NCBI GenBank assembly: GCA_963664595.2
Contig: CAXXOK010000010.1
Location: forward strand, 1,054,001 to 1,118,000
Length of the DNA: 64,000 bases
From: CAXXOK01 sp963664595
GTDB lineage: Bacteria > Bacillota > Clostridia > Christensenellales > Aristaeellaceae
Direction of reading: 5' to 3'
Part shown: in pieces, positions 33,831 through 41,527 of the stretch
Numbering within the stretch: position 1 is the stretch's first letter
Layout: each line of letters begins with the position of its first letter
Translations under genes and position numbers: made by a program
Notes under the pieces: generated by a model
Told to the model about the DNA's origin: nothing
What the model saw: the letters and a program-made list of their open reading frames with translations, nothing else
Databases searched by the model: none

Positions 33831-35063
33831 TCACTTCAAATAATCTCGTTTTATAATGCGCTTTGGCTGTTTCAATACAATCTCCTTAGCTTTCACTTCT
33901 CGAATAACTTTTTCTGCTATATCCTCTCCCACCCCGCGCCGGAGGTATTGATAATCTCTTTCTGTTTCACGTAGTGCAGGTAATTCCGCCTCGTAGCCTT
34001 GGAGCTTCGTCCGTAACCCCTTTACTTGATCATTGGCATGCTCAAGCGCTGTTTTCAGTTCACGCGTCTTGTCAAAGAATTGGAGCAAAATGCTGCGGAT
34101 AACTTTTTTCAACTTAGCGACCAAGGGCACAGCTATTTTCTCATGATAGACTTTGGCAGACATGAGCGGTTTTGGCTCCGGAAGCTGATATTCCGGATCA
34201 TCGTCATAACGACGAGCATTTTCGGATATAAATTTCTCTTTGATCTTTGCAGCCTTTAATTGATCCTGCACACTTTCCAGCTTAGCGGAGTATTTATCGA
34301 ACGCAGATTGCTGCACCAGCGTTACTTCAGCAAGCTGCTGAAACTCATCCTTTTTTTCGGAAATGGCTTCATCCAATCCGGCAACTTCCTTCGTCCGCTG
34401 TTCCTTTTTGAAATTCACTACACTCAAGTGCTCATCATGAGTGCCAAGCTGTTCCCATTGCAAATCGTAGCGCCCCATTACTTGCGAAAACTGTTCTTTT
34501 TCAGAACGTACCCACTGGCTCCATTCGGTATCGCCGCGTGTGCCACCCGTGAATCCCTGCGCTGCAAGCGCCTGCTTGAGCGATACGCGGGTATCAAGAC
34601 CACGCTTACTGCCTGTGGTGAACGGTACAAAATCAATATGCAGGTGGGGCGTTGCTTCGTCCATGTGCAAATAGGCAGAGAATACATGGAGATTCGGATT
34701 GCGCTTTTGGAAGTCGGCCATAAAATCATCAAGAACCCTTGCCGCTAGTTCACTGTTTTCCGTCTCCGCCCCCATATCGTCTTTGTTCCCGATTTGAAAA
34801 ATGACCTCATGGAAAAGCTTCTCCTGTTTCCCAGAACGTATCTTCTCATAATAATCGCTGATTGTCCGATCGTTCCGGGTCTGCTTGTCGTTGTATCGGG
34901 CGACGGCATCATCAAAGAGCTGATGATAGATCTCCCGGATCGGCTCATTGCAATAGCAGCGATTTAAGTAACTACGTTGTGGGTCGGTATTCTGCGCGTG
35001 GAATGCCCGGCTATTATGCTTCACAGAGCCTTTCCCAATCATCATGCTAATGGTTCTCTTCAA
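33831..35063 (-). CDS. MobV-family relaxase (Mob/Pre, plasmid recombination enzyme type)
   Basis: The 410-residue protein nicks the transfer origin and pilots the strand during mobilization. The MobV metal-binding motif HMDEATPHLH is at 133-142, with an N-terminal region containing RYNDKQTRNDRTISDYYEKI. The C-terminal half is a long charged helical region, probably coiled coil. I take the TTG at 35063 as start because GAGGTGA lies just upstream; the next ATG is six codons in. The origin of transfer should lie in the hairpin-rich gap immediately upstream (35064-35361). Confidence 0.88.
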   Translation of the reverse strand: MKRTISMMIGKGSVKHNSRAFHAQNTDPQRSYLNRCYCNEPIREIYHQLFDDAVARYNDKQTRNDRTISDYYEKIRSGKQEKLFHEVIFQIGNKDDMGAETENSELAARVLDDFMADFQKRNPNLHVFSAYLHMDEATPHLHIDFVPFTTGSKRGLDTRVSLKQALAAQGFTGGTRGDTEWSQWVRSEKEQFSQVMGRYDLQWEQLGTHDEHLSVVNFKKEQRTKEVAGLDEAISEKKDEFQQLAEVTLVQQSAFDKYSAKLESVQDQLKAAKIKEKFISENARRYDDDPEYQLPEPKPLMSAKVYHEKIAVPLVAKLKKVIRSILLQFFDKTRELKTALEHANDQVKGLRTKLQGYEAELPALRETERDYQYLRRGVGEDIAEKVIREVKAKEIVLKQPKRIIKRDYLK

Positions 35064-35361
35064 ACTATCGTCACCTCTTTCGATTTATCATGCGTTCCGG
35101 TGAAGCCGGGGTTTTGTTACTTTTGTCAAAAGTAACGCAAAAGCACTTTTGACACTGCGTATCAAAAGCGCATTGCGCTCTGCGAGGCGTTGTGGGGCTT
35201 TGCCCCACCGTCTGCGGACGGTTCCCCGGTGCTCATCGCCCTTTTAAAAAGGCAGCCGCACAGCTTCCCCAAACTTTATGCACGTGACGATTGTGTCGAT
35301 GGTGACGGTTATTTTCATACCGCCTCCACTCCTGAAAATACCGTCACGACCGTCATCATCG
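35064..35361. other. Hairpin-rich region, candidate oriT and repA-mob intergenic region
   Basis: The region lies upstream of the relaxase gene. It contains TTACTTTTG/CAAAAGTAA (around 35117-35135), a GTGGGGC/GCCCCAC hairpin (around 35190-35206) and a large imperfect inverted repeat at 35283-35366. MobV origins are usually inverted repeats just 5' of the mob gene, so the first hairpin is the best oriT candidate. The nick site cannot be assigned by eye. Confidence 0.5.
35244..35318 (-). CDS. Possible 24-residue micro-ORF between repA and mob
   Basis: ATG 35318 is preceded by GGAGTGGAGG and encodes a 24-residue peptide starting MKITVTIDTIVTC. It lies inside the large inverted repeat, which could make its translation structure-dependent. 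It may be a leader peptide or chance; no family is recognised. Confidence 0.3.
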   Translation of the reverse strand: MKITVTIDTIVTCIKFGEAVRLPF

Positions 35362-35366
35362 TCACG
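35283..35366. repeat. Large imperfect inverted repeat at the end of the RepA-like gene
   Basis: The arms 35283-35317 and 35333-35366 are about 80% complementary, rich in GTGACG and GACGGT words, and closed by a 15-base loop. The right arm overlaps the repA stop codon. It could act as terminator, replication origin or protein-binding site. Confidence 0.6.
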
Positions 35367-36528
35367 CCTCTGGCATGTTGAGCGTAAGCTTAATCCTTCG
35401 TCCACCATGGGAACGACCCGATTCGAGGCGAATACCATATTCGTTCCACAACCTATCCGCACCGACATTCAGCTGTCTTGAAAGTACATTAGGCTTCATA
35501 TCAATCCTATCCAATCCATCCAATCTTTCCATCAGTTCTGATGCACTGCCGCTCCAAATAGGAATTTCTGGCGTAAGCAGCTTAGCCACTGCCTCCAGCA
35601 AAGGATCGGTCGGCTCTTTCCAAAGTTCGATTTCTGCTTTGATTAGCTGCCAAAGGCAGCGCTCTCGGTCAAACAATAGATAAAGCCGCTGATCCTGTTG
35701 ATCACGCCCGACAATATCCAGCACTGCTTTGTTATCCGTTCGTTTTTCTTTATGCATAATAAAGGCGCCATCAGCAGCGCCCAGCAATCCATTGGTTCCG
35801 GAAATGGTTTCAAAGCAATCTTCCGCGTTTTGCTTCCGGGTATGGTGGACGAGAAGAATACAGATGTTATACTGATCGGCAAATACCTTAAGTTTCGTTA
35901 CGATGTCATAATCGCTTGCGTAGCTATACTTTTCGCCGCCTACTTCACGAATTTTTTGCAACGTGTCTATGATAATTAGTTTTGTATCAAGATGCTCCCG
36001 TACAAACTTTTTCAGCTGCCCTTCCAGTCCCTCCCTGAGACTATTGGCCTGCGTTGCAAAATGAAAACTATCAATACTGTCCATGCCGAACATACAAGAT
36101 AACCTCTTTTGTAGCCGTGCATAATCATCCTCCAGTGCCAGATACAGCACTGTGCCTTTATGAGTGGAATACTCCCACAACGGCAGGCCGCCGCTTAAAT
36201 GATAACCAAGCTGCGCCATGAAAAATGATTTCCCTACTTTGGGTGCCCCAACGAATAGATATACTCCGGAGCATAGTAAGCCATCAACAATTTGCGCTTT
36301 TGGTCGATACGCTGTGTCATATAGCTCTGTAAGCGATACGGTGTAAAGGTAATCGGGATTATCAATATTTTGAAGATACTCCTGCACAAGTTCATCATCT
36401 AAATCGTCAAAGCTATCCTGCGCTTTTTCGCAGGTACGGGTTTCCACCCTGGGTGAAAGCGTTTGTTCTTTAGCGGCTCCCGCAGACGTAGAGGGCATTT
36501 TCTCCATATCATCAATCATGATCATCAC
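35362..36528 (-). CDS. RepA-like AAA (hexameric helicase family) ATPase
   Basis: The 388-residue protein has the RecA-type ATPase of RSF1010 RepA-like helicases. Walker A is GAPKVGKS (94-101), followed by HKGTVLYLALEDDYARLQKRL, Walker B LIIIDTLQKI and the sensor region ILLVHHTRK. It probably unwinds the excised circular form of the element for replication or transfer. The C-terminal 90 residues look like a winged-helix DNA-binding domain (SASELMERLDGL, with QLNVGADRLWNEYGIRLE). The gene overlaps the MobC-like gene by 17 bases. The exact start among several methionine codons is uncertain. Confidence 0.82.
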   Translation of the reverse strand: MMIMIDDMEKMPSTSAGAAKEQTLSPRVETRTCEKAQDSFDDLDDELVQEYLQNIDNPDYLYTVSLTELYDTAYRPKAQIVDGLLCSGVYLFVGAPKVGKSFFMAQLGYHLSGGLPLWEYSTHKGTVLYLALEDDYARLQKRLSCMFGMDSIDSFHFATQANSLREGLEGQLKKFVREHLDTKLIIIDTLQKIREVGGEKYSYASDYDIVTKLKVFADQYNICILLVHHTRKQNAEDCFETISGTNGLLGAADGAFIMHKEKRTDNKAVLDIVGRDQQDQRLYLLFDRERCLWQLIKAEIELWKEPTDPLLEAVAKLLTPEIPIWSGSASELMERLDGLDRIDMKPNVLSRQLNVGADRLWNEYGIRLESGRSHGGRRIKLTLNMPEA

Positions 36529-36853
36529 GCTCTTTCCGCATGCCTTGCATCGTGATAGCCACTAAATCAATCGCATTCCGCAGATCATCATTAATGATGC
36601 CGCCGGAAGTGATGCGCTGCAGCTCTTCGAGTACAGCGGCAAGCTCATTCCGTAAGGCTTTATATACACGGGGATTGCCCTGCACTACGATATCCCTGCA
36701 CATAAGCCGCCTGATAATATAATCCTGCTTTGTAAGCCCCGATAGCCGTACAGCGGTTTCAAGCTGGACATCTTCATCCGGCGAAATACGAAATGCTACA
36801 GTTTTGCTACGCCAACGACCTTGTTTGTCGAGCACTTTCAGCGACATAATCAA
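36512..36853 (-). CDS. MobC-like relaxosome accessory protein
   Basis: The 113-residue protein has an N-terminal ribbon-helix-helix pattern (SKTVAFRISPDEDVQLETAVRLSGLTKQDYIIRRLM) and a helical C-terminal part (VYKALRNELAAVLEELQRI), the layout of MobC proteins that open the transfer origin for the relaxase. It overlaps the integrase stop and the RepA-like start, so all three are co-transcribed. The identification rests on length, pattern and position. Confidence 0.7.
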   Translation of the reverse strand: MIMSLKVLDKQGRWRSKTVAFRISPDEDVQLETAVRLSGLTKQDYIIRRLMCRDIVVQGNPRVYKALRNELAAVLEELQRITSGGIINDDLRNAIDLVAITMQGMRKERDDHD

Positions 36854-37932
36854 AATCCTCCTTCTCCGCGCTCTATATCCAGTTTGTCAGCCATTTCGGT
36901 TTGCCGTGAAGGGAATAAGTGCGCATAATTGTAGGTGATGTCAATACTCTCGTGCCCTACTCGATCTGCAATAGCGATTGCGGAAAACCCCATATCAATC
37001 AATAAGGAAATATGCGAATGCCGGATGTCATGGATACGAATACGCTTGATTTTGGCTTCTTTAGTTCCTCTGTCCATTTCATGGTGAAGGTAATACATCG
37101 TAACCGGGAAAATACGGTCTGTAGCTTCTATCCCGTATAGCATCTCAATAAATTCCTGCATCTCGTCACAAAGAAACTGTGGCATATTGATAACTCGATT
37201 ACTTTTCTGTGTTTTAGGTGTGGTTATTACATCCCTGCCTTTTATGCGCTGATATGATTTGGTGATGGATACGGTTTTACGTTCAAAGTCAAAATCTACA
37301 GGGGTTAGTGCCAACAGCTCTCCCTCACGAATGCCGCACCAGTAGAGCATCTCAAATACGTAGAAGGATATGGGCTTGTCCATCATCACATCGGCGAATT
37401 TCAGATATTCTTCCTTTGTCCAGAACAGCATTTCCCTGCTTTTTGCTTTCCCCATATTACCAACCTTAGCAGCAGGATTAACGGCAAGACCGTAAAACTT
37501 AACAGCATGATTGAATAAAGCGCTAAGCTGATTGTGCAAGGTTTTAAGGTATACCGGTGAATATGGATTGTCTTTTTCATCCCGATGATTAATCATCTCG
37601 TTTTGCCATGCGATAACATCTTTGGGTTGAATTTCGCACATTTTCCGTTTTCCGAAATACGGAAGTAGCTTAGCCCGAATAATATGCTCCTTCGTTCTCC
37701 ATGTGTTTTCTTTGATACGGCTCTGCATATCAGTCGTATACGTTTGAACAAAACTTTCAAATGTCATTTCCAGATCAGCTCTGGTTTTCTGTAGCTGTTC
37801 CCGTTCCCACGCAAGGGCTTCCCGCTTGGTCGTAAAACCTCGCTTGCTGGTTTGTTTGCGCTCTCCCATCCAATCGGTATACCGATAGATGACACGCCAC
37901 GTGTTAGAATCGGATTCTTTATAAACTGCCAT
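36850..37932 (-). CDS. int: Tyrosine recombinase (integrase) of the element
   Basis: The 360-residue protein is a Tn916/phage-type integrase. The N-terminal arm-binding domain begins AVYKESDSNTWRVIYRYTDWMGERKQTSKRG. The core-binding domain is in the middle. The catalytic residues are arginine in WCGIREGELLAL, lysine in TPKTQKS, HxxR in HDIRHSH, the histidine in RVGHES and the tyrosine in ITYNYAHLF. I start at ATG 37932, just after the excisionase stop, because an upstream start at 37974 would overlap that gene. The arm domain fits the paired 11-bp repeats at both ends of the element. Confidence 0.92.
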   Translation of the reverse strand: MAVYKESDSNTWRVIYRYTDWMGERKQTSKRGFTTKREALAWEREQLQKTRADLEMTFESFVQTYTTDMQSRIKENTWRTKEHIIRAKLLPYFGKRKMCEIQPKDVIAWQNEMINHRDEKDNPYSPVYLKTLHNQLSALFNHAVKFYGLAVNPAAKVGNMGKAKSREMLFWTKEEYLKFADVMMDKPISFYVFEMLYWCGIREGELLALTPVDFDFERKTVSITKSYQRIKGRDVITTPKTQKSNRVINMPQFLCDEMQEFIEMLYGIEATDRIFPVTMYYLHHEMDRGTKEAKIKRIRIHDIRHSHISLLIDMGFSAIAIADRVGHESIDITYNYAHLFPSRQTEMADKLDIERGEGGF

Positions 37933-37934
37933 TT

Positions 37935-38135
37935 CTAGTTTTCCCTTTCCACTGTTTCTTGCTCTCCGTAGCACATCTTCTTTAGAAAATACTTCCTGCT
38001 GATTCTTCCGGAGATAGTCATAAATCCCATCTCGCGAAGCTCTACATTGAGCTTTTGAACGATCTTGTAAGCATAAGATTTGGAAACACCTAATTCCTCA
38101 GCAACATCATCCACACGCATAAATGAATTCTCCAC
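37935..38135 (-). CDS. Excisionase-like small DNA-binding protein
   Basis: The 66-residue protein has a helix-turn-helix of the MerR/excisionase type (FMRVDDVAEELGVSKSYAYKIVQKLN) and a basic C-terminus. I take GTG 38135 as start because AAGGAG is six bases upstream; the longer frame from TTG 38153 includes that site. It ends two bases before the integrase start, the usual xis-int order, and probably directs excision. Confidence 0.78.
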   Translation of the reverse strand: MENSFMRVDDVAEELGVSKSYAYKIVQKLNVELREMGFMTISGRISRKYFLKKMCYGEQETVEREN

Positions 38136-38173
38136 ATTTTTCTCCTTAATCAAATTTAGTTAAGCACATTTCT

Positions 38174-38202
38174 ATAATAATAAACATATACAGTTAAGTC
38201 AA
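38174..38202 (-). promoter_or_regulatory. Promoter of the xis-int operon
   Basis: On the minus strand TTGACT (38202-38197) and TATTAT (38179-38174) are 17 bases apart. Two copies of AGTTAAG (38158-38164 and 38192-38198) lie around it and may be operators for the divergent repressor. Confidence 0.65.
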
Positions 38203-38245
38203 GTGATTATTAAAAGAATCTTAAATAAATTTATTTCAGTTCCCT

Positions 38246-38274
38246 TTGACCGCCTTAAACATATATGTTACACT
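38246..38274 (+). promoter_or_regulatory. Promoter of the repressor operon
   Basis: TTGACC (38246-38251) and TACACT (38269-38274) are 17 bases apart, back to back with the xis-int promoter. This is the expected lysogeny-like switch layout. Confidence 0.65.
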
Positions 38275-38307
38275 ACGATTGAAGTGCATAGGATAGGAGC
38301 TGTGAAA

Positions 38308-38811
38308 ATGGCAATTGGGGAGAGAATAAGATTTTTACGTAATTTGCGCGGAATGACGCAGAAATATTTAGGTATGAAAGTCGGCTTTTCCGAAAGTACA
38401 GCCGAGGTACGTATGGCACAGTATGAGAATGGTGCTAGAACGCCAAAGGAGAAAATGATTGCTGATTTTGCCAGTATACTGGATGTCAGCACGCATGCCC
38501 TGACTGTGCCGGATATTGACACCGATATTGGCTTGATGCACACGTTGTTTACTCTTGAGGATTTGCGCGGTCTGACAATCGGAGAGATTGACGGTGAGGT
38601 ATGTCTGCGACTGGATAAATCCAAGGGTATGACCTATGTTGGAATGCTGGATATATTCATGGCTTGGCAGAAGGAATCTGAAAAGCTCAAGGCTGGCGAG
38701 ATTACAAAAGAGGAATATGATATTTGGCGCTATAATTATCCTCGCATTGATGCAGAACAACTAAAAACTGAGTTGGATATTCGTAGGGCGGCAAAGAAAA
38801 GTGAGAGATGA
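38308..38811 (+). CDS. XRE-family repressor of the element
   Basis: The 167-residue protein has an N-terminal Cro/CI helix-turn-helix (GERIRFLRNLRGMTQKYLGMKVGFSES, then RMAQYENGARTPKEKMIADFASILDVS). Its C-terminal part contains a helical region (FMAWQKESEKLKAGEITKEEYDIWRYNYP) common in element-borne regulators. I start at ATG 38308 behind AGGAG. It is divergent from xis-int and probably keeps the element integrated. The downstream DUF1643 gene overlaps by ATGA. Confidence 0.87.
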   Translation: MAIGERIRFLRNLRGMTQKYLGMKVGFSESTAEVRMAQYENGARTPKEKMIADFASILDVSTHALTVPDIDTDIGLMHTLFTLEDLRGLTIGEIDGEVCLRLDKSKGMTYVGMLDIFMAWQKESEKLKAGEITKEEYDIWRYNYPRIDAEQLKTELDIRRAAKKSER

Positions 38812-39344
38812 ATGTGGAATGGCTGTACCAAAACAACACGGATAACACATGCAGGTACATTTTGGGAACAGTTGGTAATAATCCATTAATTTGTGTGGGA
38901 GTTAACCCTTGCACCGCTGAGCCAAATAAGCTAGATAACACGTTACGCTCCGTTAACCGTATTGCAACCCAAAATGAATACGATAGCTGGATCATGCTAA
39001 ACCTGTATCCTCAGCGGGCGACAAATCCTAATGATCTGAGTATAGATGCTAAATTCGATATTATGGACACGAATAACATTTTTATTAGAGAAATCCCAAA
39101 AAAGCACTCTGGAGCAGATGTTTGGGCAGCGTGGGGCACATTAATTGAGAAAAGGTACTATCTTCAGAAATGCCTTGTATGCTTGGATGATAGTGCATCT
39201 GAATATGGCTGCAATTGGGTGTCTTATGGCCCGAAAAGTAAAAGGGGACATCCTCATCATCCTTTATATTTGAAATCGACATCACAAAAAGAACCTTTTG
39301 ACCTTGTAGCATATCAGAAGATATTGCAAACATGTGTGGGATAA
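38808..39344 (+). CDS. DUF1643 domain protein
   Basis: The 178-residue protein matches the DUF1643 pattern: a start CRYILGTVGNNPLICVGVNPCTAEPNKLDNTLRSVNRIATQNEYDSWIMLNLYPQRATNP and a later VSYGPKSKRGHPHHPLYL. The biochemical role of the family is not known. It is common in mobile elements. It is translated from an ATG that overlaps the repressor stop, so its expression follows the repressor's. Confidence 0.8.
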   Translation: MNVEWLYQNNTDNTCRYILGTVGNNPLICVGVNPCTAEPNKLDNTLRSVNRIATQNEYDSWIMLNLYPQRATNPNDLSIDAKFDIMDTNNIFIREIPKKHSGADVWAAWGTLIEKRYYLQKCLVCLDDSASEYGCNWVSYGPKSKRGHPHHPLYLKSTSQKEPFDLVAYQKILQTCVG

Positions 39345-39493
39345 GCGACGAGCAATGCCTAAAATTGACAGATGAATTACTGCGATTTATAATAAAGTAT
39401 ATTGATTGCCGCTGCATGGTGTGGATTAATAAAAATCTTGTTGTCGTAACAAACCAAGCATTTTGCGAAGGAGGTGAGACAAATGAACATTAA
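39332..39493 (+). CDS. Possible 53-residue ORF overlapping the DUF1643 end
   Basis: ATG 39332 opens a frame of 53 codons that overlaps the DUF1643 stop and ends inside the next small gene. It has four cysteines but no clear ribosome site. It may be real coupled translation or chance. Confidence 0.3.
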   Translation: MCGISDEQCLKLTDELLRFIIKYIDCRCMVWINKNLVVVTNQAFCEGGETNEH

Positions 39494-39650
39494 ATACATC
39501 GGAAAAGACACGAAGAAGTTGGAAAAGGGAAAAGTTCATGTAAAGGAGGGCAACTTTACCGGTTGTGGCGCAAGAATTGATGATAACCCACAGGATTGGG
39601 TTACCACTTCCGAAAAGGTCACGTGTGAAAAGAACGGATGTAAGAACTAG
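39483..39650 (+). CDS. 55-residue cysteine-containing hypothetical protein
   Basis: ATG 39483 follows a near-perfect AAGGAGGTGAG site and encodes MNIKYIGKDTKKLEKGKVHV and onward, ending CEKNGCKN. The three cysteines and many lysines suggest a small soluble, perhaps metal-binding protein. It is the last gene before the right end of the element and is followed by a strong terminator. No family is recognised. Confidence 0.65.
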   Translation: MNIKYIGKDTKKLEKGKVHVKEGNFTGCGARIDDNPQDWVTTSEKVTCEKNGCKN

Positions 39651-39684
39651 CAGCAAACTACAAAGACATTCCATTGATACAGTG

Positions 39685-39723
39685 AAAAGAGCTAACTGAT
39701 CCTCAAAACCAGTTAGCTCTTTT
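39685..39723. terminator. Bidirectional terminator near the right end of the element
   Basis: A perfect 14-bp stem, AAAAGAGCTAACTG (39685-39698) with 39710-39723, has an 11-base loop. T-runs at the 3' side on both strands suit termination in both directions, insulating the element from guaA. Confidence 0.85.
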
Positions 39724-39742
39724 CTTATGCATAACAACTAAT

Positions 39743-39764
39743 GTTGCCAAAACGTTGCCAAAAA
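39743..39764. repeat. Right-end integrase arm-type repeats
   Basis: GTTGCCAAAAC (39743-39753) and GTTGCCAAAAA (39754-39764) are tandem 11-bp repeats in the same orientation as the left-end pair. They lie 58 bases inside the right att repeat. Confidence 0.65.
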
Positions 39765-39819
39765 GTTATACAGAGTTCCTGAATCCCTTGTTTTTATTGG
39801 GTTTCCTCTGTCTTCCGCA

Positions 39820-41367
39820 TCATTCCCACTCAATGCTGGCAGGCGGCTTGGTGGTAATATCGTACAGCACGCGGTTGACGCCCTTTACCTCGCCAACAAT
39901 GCGGGTGGCGATTTTGCCCAGGGTCGCATAGGGTATTTGTGCCACATCGGCGGTCATAAAATCATCGGTGGTCACGGCGCGGATGGCAACGGCATAGGCA
40001 TAGGTACGCTCATCCCCCATTACGCCTACGCTGCGCGCGCCTGTGAGCACGGTGAAATACTGGGATATCTCCCTATCGAGTCCGGCTTTGGCAATTTCAT
40101 CGCGGAGGATGTAATCGCTTTTGCGCACAATTTCCACTTTTTCGGGTGTCAGCTCGCCAATAACACGGATCGCCAGCCCCGGTCCGGGAAACGGCTGGCG
40201 CATGACCAGGCTTTCCGGCAGGCCCAGCGCAACCCCAAGCCTGCGAACCTCGTCCTTGAACAGCATCCGCAGCGGTTCCACCAGGCTGGTAAAGCCCAGT
40301 TCCTGCGGCAGACCGCCTACATTATGATGGCTTTTTATCACGGCGCTGCCCTTGGTGGATCCGGATTCAATCACATCGGGATAAATGGTGCCCTGGGCGA
40401 AATAGTCGCGTTTGCCCAGCTTCCGTGCCTCCTGCTTGAACACATCCACAAAATTCTTGCCGATGATCTTGCGTTTCTGTTCGGGATCGGTCACACCCTT
40501 GAGCTCCCTGAAAAACTGTTCGCTCGCGTTGGCGTGAATCAACTCCACGGGGAATGTTTTGGTGAAGACGTCCACCACCTGGTCGCTTTCTCCCTGCCGC
40601 ATAAATCCGTGGTCCACATATACGCAGGTCAGACGGTCACCGATGGCGCGGTATAAAAGCGCAGCGGCCACGGAGGAATCCACCCCACCGCTCAGCCCCA
40701 GCAGCACCGTACCGGTCAGCCCCACCTGCTGCTGAATCTGCTGTACGGCAGTCTCGGCATAGGACTCCATGTTCCAATCGCCCTTCAGCCCGCAGATATC
40801 TATCAGAAAATTCTTCAGCACCCGGCATCCTTCTTCGGTGTGCGTTACCTCAGGGTGAAACTGCACGCCATAGAGCTTTCGCTTGTTATCCGCCATGGCG
40901 GCATACGGGCAGCACTCGGTATGGGCAATTTTCTCAAATCCGGTCGGCAGGCCCACCACCTGATAGGTGTGGCTCATCCAGCAGCTGCTCGCGTCCCGCA
41001 GGCCGCTGAGCAGGCCATCCTGATGGCTGTCCATCACAGTCGGCGTCCGTCCGTACTCCCGCTGGTCGCAGGCGGCCACCGTACCATCCAGTAGATAGGC
41101 GGTTAGCTGCATGCCATAGCAAATACCAAGCACAGGAATGCCAAGCTCGAAAATCGCCTTGTCGCATTTGGGCGCATCCTCCGCCAGCACGCTTGCCGGT
41201 CCTCCCGACAGAATGATCCCCTTGGGTTCCTTCGCCAGAATATCTTTACTATCCGTGGAATACGGCAATACCTCGGAATAAACTCCGCATTCCCGGACAC
41301 GGCGGGCAATCAACTGTGTGTACTGGGCTCCAAAATCCAGAATGATAACACACTGCGTTTTTTGCAT
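39820..41367 (-). CDS. guaA: GMP synthase (glutamine-hydrolysing)
   Basis: The 515-residue enzyme converts XMP to GMP using glutamine and ATP. The N-terminal amidotransferase domain has DFGAQYTQLIARRVRE, the nucleophile cysteine in GICYGMQ (C83) and GVQFHPEVTHTE. The synthase domain has the PP-loop LLGLSGGVDSSVAAALL and the C-terminal dimerization part with KPPASIEWE. I start at ATG 41367, behind AAGGAGGCGCCC; an open frame to 41430 has no ribosome site. Its 3' end is the target of the mobile element and remains intact. Confidence 0.97.
   Translation of the reverse strand: MQKTQCVIILDFGAQYTQLIARRVRECGVYSEVLPYSTDSKDILAKEPKGIILSGGPASVLAEDAPKCDKAIFELGIPVLGICYGMQLTAYLLDGTVAACDQREYGRTPTVMDSHQDGLLSGLRDASSCWMSHTYQVVGLPTGFEKIAHTECCPYAAMADNKRKLYGVQFHPEVTHTEEGCRVLKNFLIDICGLKGDWNMESYAETAVQQIQQQVGLTGTVLLGLSGGVDSSVAAALLYRAIGDRLTCVYVDHGFMRQGESDQVVDVFTKTFPVELIHANASEQFFRELKGVTDPEQKRKIIGKNFVDVFKQEARKLGKRDYFAQGTIYPDVIESGSTKGSAVIKSHHNVGGLPQELGFTSLVEPLRMLFKDEVRRLGVALGLPESLVMRQPFPGPGLAIRVIGELTPEKVEIVRKSDYILRDEIAKAGLDREISQYFTVLTGARSVGVMGDERTYAYAVAIRAVTTDDFMTADVAQIPYATLGKIATRIVGEVKGVNRVLYDITTKPPASIEWE
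39822..39831. repeat. Right attachment-site repeat within the guaA 3' end
   Basis: ATTCCCACTC overlaps the final Glu-Trp-Glu codons and first stop-codon bases of guaA and equals 22668-22677. The GuaA C-terminus (PASIEWE) is normal, so insertion has preserved the gene. Confidence 0.7.
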
Positions 41368-41464
41368 GGGCGCCTCCTTCAAAATCAATAGGATACTCTG
41401 TATTGTGCCATAAACGCGGCATCCCCGCAAGTATATTGTATACGGGATTACTTTGGATATTCTG

Positions 41465-41493
41465 TTGACGTACCAAGATCGGGCAGGTATAAT
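41465..41493 (+). promoter_or_regulatory. Sigma-A promoter upstream of the small membrane protein and secDF
   Basis: TTGACG (41465-41470) and TATAAT (41488-41493) are exactly 17 bases apart, 35 bases before the ATG at 41528. It is divergent from guaA. Confidence 0.8.
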
Positions 41494-41527
41494 AGGTTCA
41501 GTTTATATTGTGGAAAGGGGCAAATGC

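Larger units (their letters stand above)
22668..39831. mobile_element. Integrative mobilizable element inserted at the 3' end of guaA
   Basis: A 10-bp direct repeat, ATTCCCACTC, marks both ends; the right copy is the last codons of guaA, a known integration hot spot for islands and integrative elements. The genes inside form a self-consistent set: tyrosine integrase, small excisionase, divergent repressor, MobC-like protein, RepA-like ATPase and MobV relaxase. There are no genes for a type IV secretion channel, so transfer would need a helper. The cargo is an AbiE toxin-antitoxin pair and a type I restriction operon with extra genes. Base composition is patchy: the PHP-ATPase, hsdS and the one-pass protein are visibly A+T-rich, hsdM and parts of hsdR are not. 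Confidence 0.82.

Noticed and set aside
38808..39344. DUF1643 gene as part of the defence cargo
   Set aside because: It is co-translated with the repressor on the element core side, away from the defence genes, and the family is common in mobile elements without known defence function.
22435..39831. CRISPR array in or near the element
   Set aside because: No regularly spaced direct repeats of 23-40 bases with unique spacers were seen; the 11-bp GTTGCCA repeats occur only as two pairs.
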